A DNA stretch of 34,656 bases from Porphyromonas crevioricanis (lineage in GTDB: Bacteria > Bacteroidota > Bacteroidia > Bacteroidales > Porphyromonadaceae): positions 1-34,656 of the forward strand of contig NZ_FUXH01000017.1 in NCBI RefSeq assembly GCF_900167225.1, in the 5' to 3' direction. Below are positions 9,701-17,015 of the stretch, in pieces. Within the stretch, counting starts at the first letter, position 1. Each line of letters begins with the position of its first letter. The notes under the pieces were generated by a model. It saw only the letters and a list, made by a program, of their open reading frames with translations, was not told where the DNA came from and ran no database searches. The translations under genes were made by a program, and so were the position numbers.

Positions 9701-10417
9701 CTCAACATCTCTCGTCCGAAAGAAGTCCGGTTTATCGGCAGAAGCCGGAGCAAACATCTCCACTTCCGGCCCTTCGACAAATGCGACATTATCTTTGTAG
9801 CTGGAGACTAATCTATTGGGATTGAGACGAGACGTTCGCTTGATCAGTTCAAAAAGAGAGCTTTCTTTCTCTTCCCCGTCAATAACAAAAGTTCCGCCGA
9901 AGATTTTATGCCGGCAGTGTTCCGAATTGACCTGAGAAAAACCAAACACTTCACTATCGGTCAATTTTCGGCCAATCTCCGTACTCACTCCCTCAAGGTA
10001 AGCTACCTCTTCCTCACTCAAGGCCAATCCTTCTTGTTCATTGTAAGCTCTTATGTCTTCTACATATAAAATAGGTTCGGCTTTGCGATCCACATTGAAA
10101 GCATCTTGCCCAAGCCCTTTGTAGAGCTCCTGCAACATAGGATCAATATCTGCCTGTGGCCCATCTACACTATGAAACTCCTCAATACGCACGATGCTGG
10201 GGATATTCATATTCTGACATATCTCCACAGCATTGGTACTCCACGGGCTAACCATCTCTCTGCGTGGTCCAGCGTAGTATCCGGGTAATTCCTGCCGGTC
10301 GCTTAGTCGAGCAGGGGAGAATAGCCAATGCAAACGTTCGATGTGTTCGGAGGAAAAAGGTTCGCCATGCGCTACGGCATAGGCCAGACCATCCGGGCGA
10401 GTGAAAAAGGTGATCAT
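6716..10417 (-). CDS. purL: Phosphoribosylformylglycinamidine synthase (large, single-chain PurL)
   Basis: A 1233-residue single-chain FGAM synthase, the fourth step of purine synthesis, which aminates FGAR using glutamine and ATP. Landmarks in order: the linker/PurS-like N-terminal region; VNSEHCRHKIFGGTF; the ATP-site loop GAATGTGGEIRDRM (260-273); PTGKDSLSM; and a C-terminal class I glutaminase domain. That domain has the oxyanion region VFCGGFSNSDVLGSAKGW, the nucleophile C1078 in GICNGCQL, and H1139 in HGEGRF of the catalytic triad. The length is slightly below that of the Escherichia coli enzyme. The start MITFFTRPDG is the first in-frame ATG. A structured leader and a candidate -7 box lie upstream on the same strand. 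Confidence 0.96.
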   Translation of the reverse strand: MITFFTRPDGLAYAVAHGEPFSSEHIERLHWLFSPARLSDRQELPGYYAGPRREMVSPWSTNAVEICQNMNIPSIVRIEEFHSVDGPQADIDPMLQELYKGLGQDAFNVDRKAEPILYVEDIRAYNEQEGLALSEEEVAYLEGVSTEIGRKLTDSEVFGFSQVNSEHCRHKIFGGTFVIDGEEKESSLFELIKRTSRLNPNRLVSSYKDNVAFVEGPEVEMFAPASADKPDFFRTRDVETVLSLKAETHNFPTTVEPFNGAATGTGGEIRDRMAGGRASLPLAGTAVYMTSYPRLERMIPTGHPLSERQWLYQSPREILTKASNGASDFGNKFGQPLIAGSVLTFEHQESPEDVAYGYDKVIMLAGGIGYAKKSDALKGEPKPGETVVLMGGDNYRIGMGGGAVSSVNTGRYAGAIELNAVQRANPEMQKRVQNVIRALAESDNNPIVSIHDHGAGGHLNCFSELVETTGGHIDLDRLPVGDSTLSAKEIVGNESQERMGLLMEEKDVEQVARIAERERAPFYTVGKTTNDMRFVFERSNGERPIDLALSQMFGKPPRTLMEDKTVRHDYAPVHYKQKHLDEYIEQVLRLEAVACKDWLTNKVDRSVSGKVARQQCQGELQLPLSDLGAMALDYRFHSGMATAIGHAPQAALANAAAGSVLSIAEALTNIVFAPLKGGLEAVSLSANWMWPCRNEGEDARLYEAVQAASEFASALGINIPTGKDSLSMTQNYPSGKKVVSPGTVIISATGEVSDVRKIVSPVLVSAAGSALYYVDFSFTALSLGGSAFAQSQGRVGNDVPMVENTEYFATAFECVQELIAMDLVLAGHDISAGGLITTLLEMCFANTNGGLEVNLDSIAESDLVKILFAENPGVVLQISEPKRAEQILREAGIGFARIAKLQSERTISIQKDGEQYLFGIDHKRDVWYETSYLMDCFQSGNTHAGHRFENYKMQPVGYQFPKGFSGKLKDLGLNPDRKERSGITAAIVRDKGTNGEREMAYSLYLAGFDVKDVHLTDLTSGRETLEDVRMLVFCGGFSNSDVLGSAKGWAGGILFNERAKAAIDAFYARPDTLSLGICNGCQLMAELGLLYPEHEESHKMLLNESKKFESSFVSVSIPKNSSVMFSALSGTKLGIWCAHGEGRFALPYSEDHYRVAARYAYEAYPGNPNGSPHAIAALYSPDGRHLAMMPHLERAIMPWQCGYYPHKELLEHEITPWMIAFRAAYQWIKDYQH

Positions 10418-10598
10418 TGTGGAATGTGAGTTATGCTAATTATCATTTGTTCTCTGGGAAGAAACCACCGGAATTGCCGACAGTAACTCAAGTGAAGGCT
10501 CGACATGCGAATCTTGAAAACACACCTTGCATATTAACTTAGGATGCCAAGGTACTTCCGCAAGACTCCCACTCATTTGCCTCCAAGGCCGTCTTGCG
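10418..10598 (-). promoter_or_regulatory. Structured leader of purL
   Basis: On the minus strand the stretch between the -7 box and the purL ATG carries two hairpins. CGCAAGAC (10598-10591) pairs with GTCTTGCG (10566-10559), and an ACCTTG...CAAGGT stem lies around 10523-10554, extended past a bulge by CAT/ATG. I do not recognise a named riboswitch. The first hairpin could instead be a 3' end for the upstream glycosyltransferase, although no T tract follows it. Confidence 0.35.
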
Positions 10599-10601
10599 AA
10601 A

Positions 10602-10609
10602 CAAAGATA
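10602..10609 (-). promoter_or_regulatory. Candidate -7 box for purL
   Basis: Minus-strand TATCTTTG fits TAnnTTTG exactly. A TTTG lies 25 nt further upstream, wider than the usual -33 spacing. The implied purL leader is about 175-180 nt long. Confidence 0.4.
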
Positions 10610-10696
10610 CACATATACGGCAGAACCATCATTACAAAAAAGAGCCTCTTTTGCAGATTTTGATAAAGAAATAAATCAGGATTCGGAACAGACAAA

Positions 10697-12004
10697 TTAT
10701 TCCAGAAGAGAATCGTAGAGCCCCTTATACAGATCGGCTACCACAGAACTATCGTATCGGTCCTTGGCCGACTGCCTGCAAGCCCGTCTCTGCTGGAGGG
10801 CAAAAGCTGTCGGTTGTCCATCCGGAGTTCGGCAGAGTCGCCAATGGTTATAGATATATTCGGCCATATCTTCGGATGAGCGGTAGGGGGAGACATGCCC
10901 TAAGTTATCATCATTTATCATCTCCGGAATACCTCCGGTAGCAAAGCCTAATGACGGGGTACCACAAGCCATGGCCTCCATAATCGTGTTGGGCAAATTT
11001 TCCTCCAGAGAGGGAGTCACAAAAAGATCTGCTGCATTATAAACTCTGAGCATACGATCAGCTGAGAGATAACCCAAGACAAAGGTCTGGAAAGGAGGTA
11101 GCAAAGCTGCAGCTTCTTCTGTAAACTGCCCAAAAACAAGAAGTTTTAGATGATCTCTGATCTCAGGCTTTGTCTTGTAAAGGATATGTAATGTACGAGA
11201 CAATTCGCCTATCCCCTTGCGATAGTCATGAGCTCTCACAGCTCCAAAAAGCAAAAAATAGGATGCTGGACTTGTTACTTCCAAAGCCAACTCTGCCCGA
11301 GCCTTTTCCCTTGGAATAGGATGAAAAAAGCCCGTATCAATCGGATTGGGGATTGAATAAAAATTGGAGGTAGATAAAAGAGACGAAGTAGCTGCCCGCT
11401 CCTTTATCCAATGGCTGCAACCAACGATTATCGGTTGAAGAGAAACAAACACTCGCTTCTTTTGCTGTGCGATTTGTCGTGACAGGTCATTCTCTCTGTG
11501 GCTATTGATTTGCGGACAGTAGCCACAAGCCGGCTCTTGAGCAAAACGATTACAGTCTCTCGGATGATGGCAGATTGCCGTAGCTGGCCAAAGATCATGC
11601 AAAGTCCAGACAACAGGCTTGCCTTTTCGAGACAAACCGGCCAGACCTTTTAAAGACAAAAAGCCCTGATTGATCCAATGAAGATGTATGATGTCAGCCC
11701 ATTCTACCAAAGGGTGACTATTCAAATCAAATCCCCAACGAGCTGTAGAAACATGAAACAGTTTGCCACGATCTCTCCCATTGCGTAAATATATTTCCGC
11801 ACGCTCCAGATAGAACACTATCCGTTGCTCCCACTTCTTGAGGGGAGTGTCACAAATCTCACCCAATAACCCATCGGGAGTTTCAGCGTGCATAACCAAC
11901 ATTCGTACATCTACACCAGAGGAATAAAGGGCAGAAGTCAATCGTGCTGCGGCGATGGCAGCTCCACCCTCCTTATCCGAAGTAGAAATGATCAGGATTT
12001 TCAT
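10697..12004 (-). CDS. Family 4 glycosyltransferase
   Basis: A 435-residue GT-B glycosyltransferase. The start is placed at MKILIISTSDKEGGAA (12004), the usual beta-1 strand and glycine loop of GT4 enzymes; the frame opens further upstream (12091) but that extension looks like noise. The donor-site EX7E motif is E335-x7-E343 in EENLPNTIMEAMACG, followed by GFATGGIPEMI. Between about residues 143 and 165 lies a histidine/cysteine-rich loop (CHHPRDC, then ACGYCP), seen in a Bacteroidales subgroup of GT4 and possibly a metal site. It is likely cytoplasmic and membrane-associated, acting in an envelope glycan pathway. Substrate unknown. It is divergent in function from the flanking purL and stands alone between spacers. 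Confidence 0.87.
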   Translation of the reverse strand: MKILIISTSDKEGGAAIAAARLTSALYSSGVDVRMLVMHAETPDGLLGEICDTPLKKWEQRIVFYLERAEIYLRNGRDRGKLFHVSTARWGFDLNSHPLVEWADIIHLHWINQGFLSLKGLAGLSRKGKPVVWTLHDLWPATAICHHPRDCNRFAQEPACGYCPQINSHRENDLSRQIAQQKKRVFVSLQPIIVGCSHWIKERAATSSLLSTSNFYSIPNPIDTGFFHPIPREKARAELALEVTSPASYFLLFGAVRAHDYRKGIGELSRTLHILYKTKPEIRDHLKLLVFGQFTEEAAALLPPFQTFVLGYLSADRMLRVYNAADLFVTPSLEENLPNTIMEAMACGTPSLGFATGGIPEMINDDNLGHVSPYRSSEDMAEYIYNHWRLCRTPDGQPTAFALQQRRACRQSAKDRYDSSVVADLYKGLYDSLLE

Positions 12005-12061
12005 TGCCTCAAGTCTTTTGCCAAGTCTCGACAAAAGTAAGTTTCGAAAGAAGCTTAGCAA

Positions 12062-12103
12062 AATAAAAAGGAAAGCCACCCTTAGTGACAAGGACGGCTT
12101 CCC
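12062..12103 (-). terminator. Intrinsic terminator of the Ig-like lipoprotein gene
   Basis: On the minus strand GGGAAGCC (12103-12096) pairs with GGCTTTCC (12077-12070) through eight pairs including one G-U. An inner CCTT/AAGG extends the stem, and the run TTTTTATTTT follows. It lies about 40 bases past the stop at 12145 and overlaps the upstream region of the glycosyltransferase. Confidence 0.75.
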
Positions 12104-12144
12104 CGAGAAATTACAGTCTTAAAGATGTTTCCTCTCAAAAGAGA

Positions 12145-13053
12145 TCACATACGATTCCACTTGTTGAGCGAAAGAGGCAATACCTTTGCTGCTTTAGTTT
12201 TTGCATTAGGATCATACTGTTCATAGCGGAATTCCACATAGATGTAATCAAAATTCTCGATACCTGGGTTATTTGGATCCTTTTCCATGGGTTCGACTGT
12301 CATGAGGAGACTCATATCCAACTGAGGGTTATTTGCGATAAGACCCGGAACTTTCTTCCCCCCTTGGTCTACAGATACTTCCACGGGCTTTGCGTCCTTG
12401 TTAAACCCAAAAGCAGCAGCAAAGCCAGCCTTTACTTGATCAGGATCAAAAGACCCCTTGTCAACGAAGGTTTCACCGACAAAGAAAGGCTTCTCAACCT
12501 TAGGGTGACTGTGTACATAAGTCAAAAGCAAAAAAGCCTCTGGTCTGACTCCCTCTTTTATCTGGAAAGGCCACACATACTTTCCATCGTCCTTCCCAGG
12601 TTTATATTCAAATTTGAGATCCCCCATTGCAGCAAAGATTTCATCTTTTTGATCTACCATACTGCCATGTTTGGGGAAATAGGCTCCTCTTATAACGCGA
12701 TCCTTGTCATAATTAACAGTAGAAGATTCGGTCACAATCACCTTGCAGGACGCATCCTTCTTCCCTGCTTTCACCTTAATGGTTACCTCACCTTTGGCTA
12801 CACCCGTCACAATTCCCTTGTCATTCACAGTGGCAATCTTGGAATCAGAGCTATTGAAAGCTAACTTGGCACCAGCAGGATCCACAGTCACCTTCAGGGT
12901 CACTTGTTCACCGATCTTCACTGTAGCATCGTCCACACTAAGGCTCTTAACCTTGTCATCTTCTTTACCCTTGTCATCCTTCTTACAAGAAGTTGCAAAA
13001 CCTGCCAATAGCACTACTGAGAGCATTGACAATACAACGAAAACTTTCTTCAT
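12145..13053 (-). CDS. Ig-like (BIG2) lipoprotein of unknown function
   Basis: A 302-residue lipoprotein. Residues 1-23 are a type II signal peptide with lipobox ATSC and lipid-carrying C23, followed by a very charged linker (KKDDKGKEDDK). Residues about 37-108 form a bacterial Ig-like group 2 domain: VTLKVTVDPAGAKLAF, SDSKIATVNDKGIVTGVAKG and VTIKVKAGKKDA. The remaining C-terminal region of about 190 residues (ending LSLNKWNRM) matches nothing I recognise. The lysine/aspartate-rich residues after the cysteine could affect surface export, but I do not see the standard Bacteroidetes lipoprotein export signal clearly. It is monocistronic by the flanking terminator and promoter signals. Binding or adhesion is only a guess from the fold. 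Confidence 0.8.
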   Translation of the reverse strand: MKKVFVVLSMLSVVLLAGFATSCKKDDKGKEDDKVKSLSVDDATVKIGEQVTLKVTVDPAGAKLAFNSSDSKIATVNDKGIVTGVAKGEVTIKVKAGKKDASCKVIVTESSTVNYDKDRVIRGAYFPKHGSMVDQKDEIFAAMGDLKFEYKPGKDDGKYVWPFQIKEGVRPEAFLLLTYVHSHPKVEKPFFVGETFVDKGSFDPDQVKAGFAAAFGFNKDAKPVEVSVDQGGKKVPGLIANNPQLDMSLLMTVEPMEKDPNNPGIENFDYIYVEFRYEQYDPNAKTKAAKVLPLSLNKWNRM

Positions 13054-13757
13054 TCTACTCGTTCTTTTTTAAGATTGAAACTTAAACTGATTTAATTACC
13101 GATTCATCACGTAATATCTTCGTCAAAAACGAAAGCTTTTCCTCAGCCAGAGAACCATAAGGGAGAAGAAAACCCCTCATACGAAGAGCAGAGATCCCAG
13201 AACAAGGCTACGCTTCGCCATCTATCTCGGAGGATCTCTCGGCAAATTTATAATAAAATATTATACCCACACATAATGGCATAGAAACTATCCTTTTGCT
13301 GTGTATATGTCAATATTGAGTACATATCGCATATCTAAATGCGGTAGACGGGGATGATTTCTTTTCTAAAAGCGAAGGGAATTATCTGGGATGTAAATTC
13401 ATTCCTCTTTCGGGGCCTCTATCATTGATTGGATAGATCAAGAATCGATATGTACTACCTCTTTTGGGTAATTCTTTTGTTTTTGAAAAAACTCAAAGCA
13501 TCTACATCTGCCTTACTCTTCTCGAAGAAGAATACCACTGACTACAATAGCATCAATATGCAATAGTCTCTATCTATCGGCATTCTGAGGCCTTGTCTCA
13601 AAACCTCTCCGAAGACAAATATCCGATTCTATTCTTCTGACATCCAACACAGACTTCAGCCCATAAACCGAAACAGAGAAACGATATGCTTACCACATCG
13701 GAAGGTATAGGAGCGTGCACCTCTTAAGTGCCAATAAGTTAGCTCACTGGAAAATTG
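13054..13757. other. Long spacer between the lipoprotein gene and the lon region
   Basis: Nearly 700 bases without a supportable gene. A minus-strand TAAATTTG at 13250-13243 is a consensus -7 box for the lipoprotein gene, giving a leader of about 185 nt. A small palindrome GCACCTCTTAAGTGC lies at about 13716-13730. Otherwise I see nothing structured. Confidence 0.45.
13243..13250 (-). promoter_or_regulatory. Candidate -7 box for the Ig-like lipoprotein gene
   Basis: Minus-strand TAAATTTG is an exact TAnnTTTG match. No -33 TTTG is seen at the expected distance. AT-rich surroundings make a chance match possible. Confidence 0.3.
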
Positions 13758-13765
13758 TACTTTTG
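13758..13765 (+). promoter_or_regulatory. -7 box ahead of the structured RNA and lon
   Basis: TACTTTTG matches TAnnTTTG. The expected transcript start, about 13769-13770, coincides with the 5' base of the closing stem of the structured RNA described next. I see no -33 TTTG. Confidence 0.5.
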
Positions 13766-13768
13766 CCA

Positions 13769-13890
13769 GAACATTGCCTTATTGTGCCCCGCGGTGTTAC
13801 CCTCAGCAGTCGGGTCTACTCAACTGAATTGAGTATGTTCGCTCCGACCCTTGGGCTCTCCTCGCATGGTCTCAGTAGGTCAATGTTATG
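13769..13890 (+). ncRNA. Rod-shaped structured RNA, possibly 6S-like
   Basis: About 120 bases fold by eye into one long interrupted hairpin. AACATTG (13770-13776) pairs with CAATGTT (13881-13887), continued by CCT/AGG and ATTG/CAGT-type pairs. GCGG (13791-13794) pairs with TCGC (13862-13865 area). GGGTC (13812-13816) pairs with GACCC (13846-13850), and the tip is TACTCAA (13817-13823) with TTGAGTA (13829-13835) around a CTGAA loop. Terminal closing stem, internal bubbles and a promoter abutting the 5' end recall 6S RNA, but it is shorter than typical 6S. No strong terminator follows, so it may instead be the leader of lon. It lacks the GGAA/AGCAG signature of SRP RNA on either strand. Confidence 0.45.
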
Positions 13891-13999
13891 TTCCGAGATA
13901 TTCGCCATCGAGCGGTTTTATGGAAAATCTCACAACTGAAGGTTACCACAAATCGTATGGTATCGAGGAAGAGACAGTTTATATAGACAGGAAGAAAAA

Positions 14000-16438
14000 A
14001 TGTCAGACAATTATACCAACGTTTTCAACGACGACGAAGAGGACAGCTACCCGGTGTTTTTCCCCGTGCTTTCCATGTGTGAAGCGGATGAGGCTTTCGA
14101 GATAGATCCGGCCGAAATCCCCGATGAGATTCCCATTTTAGCCATGCGGAACATGACTCTCTTCCCTGGTGTAGCAGTACCCATACTTGTCGGGAGAGAG
14201 AAGTCCATGCGCCTCGTCCGTCACATAGAGAGACATGGCGGATTTTTCGGCTCCATTGCACAGAAAAATGCGGAAGTAGAAGATCCTTCAGAAAGCGACT
14301 TATACTCCGTGGGAGTGATCTCCCAGCTGGTGAAACTCATCGAAATGCCGGATGGCAACACAACAGGCATTATACAGGGACACCAACGCTTCCGACTCAA
14401 AAAGCTGACACATCAATCGCCTTTCCTCAAAGGACAGGTAGAGCTCCTTGAGGAACAACTGCCTCCTGTAGGGAAGAACGGAGACAAAGAGTTTGAAGCT
14501 CTGGTCTCCACGATACAGGATATGACACTAAAGATGCTCTCATTATCCAATATGGATGTACCGAGAGAAATCATATCAGCTCTCAAAAGGAATAGAAACC
14601 CCCTCTACCGCATCAACTTTGCCTCAGCCGGCATATCTGTTTCTACTGCTACTAAACAAGGGTTGCTGGAGATAGATAGTCTTAAAGATCGCGGTTACAG
14701 ACTTCTTTATTTGCTGCACAAAGAGATAGAAATGCTGGAGCTGAAAGCCTCCATCCAGATGAAAACACGGGAGGAGATGGACAAGCAGCAGAAAGAATAC
14801 TTCCTACAGCAACAAATCAAAACCATACAAGAAGAGCTGGGTGGTAACATCAACGATTTGGATGTAGCCGAACTTCGAAACAAAGCCCAGACAACAGAAT
14901 GGCCCTCTGAGGTGGCTGAGACTTTTGAGCGTGAGCTACGCAAGCTGGAGCGCATCGCACCGCAAAGCCCAGACTACTCCATACAGCTGCAATACCTGCA
15001 GACTCTGATCGGAATGCCTTGGGGCAAATCCAGCAAAGACAACTTCGACCTCAAACGTGCTGAGCGAGTCCTTGACAGAGACCATTTCGGTCTGGAGAAA
15101 GTCAAGGAACGCATCATTGAGCACTTGGCAGTACTCAAACTCAAAAAAGACATGAAGTCTCCTATCATCTGCCTCTATGGTCCTCCTGGAGTAGGGAAAA
15201 CTTCTTTGGGAAAAAGCATAGCAGAGAGCCTAAACAGAAAATATGTTCGAATCTCTCTTGGAGGAGTGCATGATGAGGCCGAAATACGAGGACATAGACG
15301 CACCTATATAGGAGCAATGCCCGGCCGGATCATCAAAAATATGCAGAAAGCAGGCTCCATGAATCCTGTCTTTATACTGGACGAAATAGATAAACTCAGT
15401 GGAGACTTCAAAGGAGATCCGGCTGCAGCCTTGCTGGAGGTACTCGATCCAGAGCAAAATACCGCCTTCCATGACAACTATCTCGATGTTGACTTCGACC
15501 TCTCTCAGGTGCTCTTTATAGCTACAGCCAACAACTTGGGCAACATCTCTCAACCATTGCTCGACAGAATGGAGCTAATAGAGGTAAACGGCTATATCCC
15601 AGAAGAAAAGATAGAAATCGGGATGAGGCATTTAGTACCCAAACAATTGCTCAATCACGGGTTTGAAAAGAAGCAAATACGATTATCAAAAAAAACAATA
15701 GAGCAGATCATTGAAGACTATACTAGGGAATCCGGAGTGAGAGGCTTGGACAAGCAGCTTGCCACGCTTTTCCGAAAGATTGCCAAACAAGTAGCCACAA
15801 ATGAATTCTACCCCCTTCGGATAGAACCAAATAGACTCTCCGACTACCTCGGTGCGCCCAAATATAGCCGAGACAAGTATCAGGGCAATGAATTACCTGG
15901 GGTAGTGACCGGCTTAGCATGGACTCAAGTAGGAGGAGAAATTCTATTTATAGAAGCCAGTTTGCACAAGGGCAAAGAACCCAAACTAACCCTCACGGGC
16001 AATCTGGGCGATGTGATGAAAGAATCTGCGATTCTGGCTTTGGACTACATTCGGGCACATGCCTTGGAAATAGGGATAGAAGAAACTCTCTTCGACCAAT
16101 ATCAACTACACATACATGTGCCGGAAGGAGCTGTACCAAAAGACGGGCCTTCGGCCGGAATCACAATGGTAACAGCCATTGTGTCGGCTATCACCAAGCG
16201 TCGTGTACGCTCTCATCTGGCCATGACAGGGGAGATTACCCTCCGTGGGAAAGTATTGCCCGTGGGTGGTATACGAGAAAAGATGCTCGCAGCCAAAAGA
16301 AGTGGGATCACCAATGTCGTACTCTGTACTGAAAACAAGAAAGACATCGATGAGATCAATCCCAAGTATCTCGATGGTCTGACTTTCCACTTCGTAGACC
16401 GAATAGACGAAGTATTGGATTTCGCCTTGCTGGATTAG
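14000..16438 (+). CDS. lon: ATP-dependent protease Lon
   Basis: An 812-residue LonA protease that unfolds and degrades damaged or regulatory proteins in the cytoplasm. It has an N-terminal substrate-binding (LAN) domain from about residue 45 ([19 protein letters not shown]), a coiled helical linker, then an AAA+ domain with Walker A GPPGVGKT (394-401) and Walker B FILDEIDK (D461, E462). The C-terminal serine protease domain has the Ser718/Lys761 dyad in KDGPSAGIT and [14 protein letters not shown]. The 43-residue spacing of the dyad equals that in E. coli Lon. Start: [14 protein letters not shown], giving an acidic N-terminal extension of about 40 residues before the LAN domain. It heads a seven-gene plus-strand run. 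Confidence 0.97.
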   Translation: MSDNYTNVFNDDEEDSYPVFFPVLSMCEADEAFEIDPAEIPDEIPILAMRNMTLFPGVAVPILVGREKSMRLVRHIERHGGFFGSIAQKNAEVEDPSESDLYSVGVISQLVKLIEMPDGNTTGIIQGHQRFRLKKLTHQSPFLKGQVELLEEQLPPVGKNGDKEFEALVSTIQDMTLKMLSLSNMDVPREIISALKRNRNPLYRINFASAGISVSTATKQGLLEIDSLKDRGYRLLYLLHKEIEMLELKASIQMKTREEMDKQQKEYFLQQQIKTIQEELGGNINDLDVAELRNKAQTTEWPSEVAETFERELRKLERIAPQSPDYSIQLQYLQTLIGMPWGKSSKDNFDLKRAERVLDRDHFGLEKVKERIIEHLAVLKLKKDMKSPIICLYGPPGVGKTSLGKSIAESLNRKYVRISLGGVHDEAEIRGHRRTYIGAMPGRIIKNMQKAGSMNPVFILDEIDKLSGDFKGDPAAALLEVLDPEQNTAFHDNYLDVDFDLSQVLFIATANNLGNISQPLLDRMELIEVNGYIPEEKIEIGMRHLVPKQLLNHGFEKKQIRLSKKTIEQIIEDYTRESGVRGLDKQLATLFRKIAKQVATNEFYPLRIEPNRLSDYLGAPKYSRDKYQGNELPGVVTGLAWTQVGGEILFIEASLHKGKEPKLTLTGNLGDVMKESAILALDYIRAHALEIGIEETLFDQYQLHIHVPEGAVPKDGPSAGITMVTAIVSAITKRRVRSHLAMTGEITLRGKVLPVGGIREKMLAAKRSGITNVVLCTENKKDIDEINPKYLDGLTFHFVDRIDEVLDFALLD

Positions 16439-16475
16439 TAAGCGATATAGCCACAAACAAAACTAGCGATAAGTC

Positions 16476-17015
16476 ATGCCTAATACAGAAACTCAATTTA
16501 CTCAGGTCTTAGCCTCCTGCCGACAGCTTTTCGAGAAAAAGCTGCACGACTACGGAGCTGCTTGGCGTATCATGCGTCCTGAAAGCCTCACAGACCAGAT
16601 TTACATCAAAGCTAACCGCATACGCAGCATACAGCTGCAAGGCAAAAGCAAAATCAACGAGGGGATAGAGTCTGAATTTGTCGGTATAGTCAATTATGGT
16701 CTGATCGCCCTCATTCAACTAGAATTGGGCATAGAAGAAGGTCCTATAACAACGACTAATGAGCAAGCTCTGAAGTACTATGACCTCAAAGGGAAAGCCG
16801 TATTGGATTTGATGCTGGCCAAAAATCATGACTATGGAGAAGCATGGAGACAAATGCGTGTATCCTCTTTTGTAGATCTCATCCTCTCTAAGGTACTACG
16901 GACAAAGCAAATCGAAGATCTCGGCGGTGAGACCTTAGTAAGCGAAGGCGTAGAAGCCAATTATATGGATATGGTAAACTATGCGATCTTCGCCCTCATT
17001 GACCTGACACTATGA
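16476..17015 (+). CDS. DUF1599 protein with two tandem repeats
   Basis: A 179-residue protein made of two copies of one alpha-helical unit (DUF1599). Each starts with a matching motif: KKLHDYGAAWRIMR (residues 22-35) and AKNHDYGEAWRQMR (about 114-127). Each continues with a lysine/arginine helix, a QxxG segment, EGxE, and ends in VNYGLIALI or VNYAIFALI. The domain is associated with nucleotide metabolism or modification in some contexts, but its activity is not established to my knowledge. It lies 37 bases after lon and overlaps the next gene by four bases (ATGA), which suggests coupling with the DoxX-type protein. Confidence 0.85.
   Translation: MPNTETQFTQVLASCRQLFEKKLHDYGAAWRIMRPESLTDQIYIKANRIRSIQLQGKSKINEGIESEFVGIVNYGLIALIQLELGIEEGPITTTNEQALKYYDLKGKAVLDLMLAKNHDYGEAWRQMRVSSFVDLILSKVLRTKQIEDLGGETLVSEGVEANYMDMVNYAIFALIDLTL

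Noticed and set aside
6719-9800. Several plus-strand frames of 60-180 codons across purL
   Set aside because: All are shadows of the well-supported minus-strand purL gene.
13769-13890. SRP (4.5S) RNA
   Set aside because: The rod shape and length fit, but the GGAA tetraloop and AGCAG asymmetric-loop signature are absent on both strands in the required positions.
13715-14105. Two short plus-strand frames ahead of lon
   Set aside because: They cover the structured RNA candidate and overlap the start of lon in another frame; no protein features.
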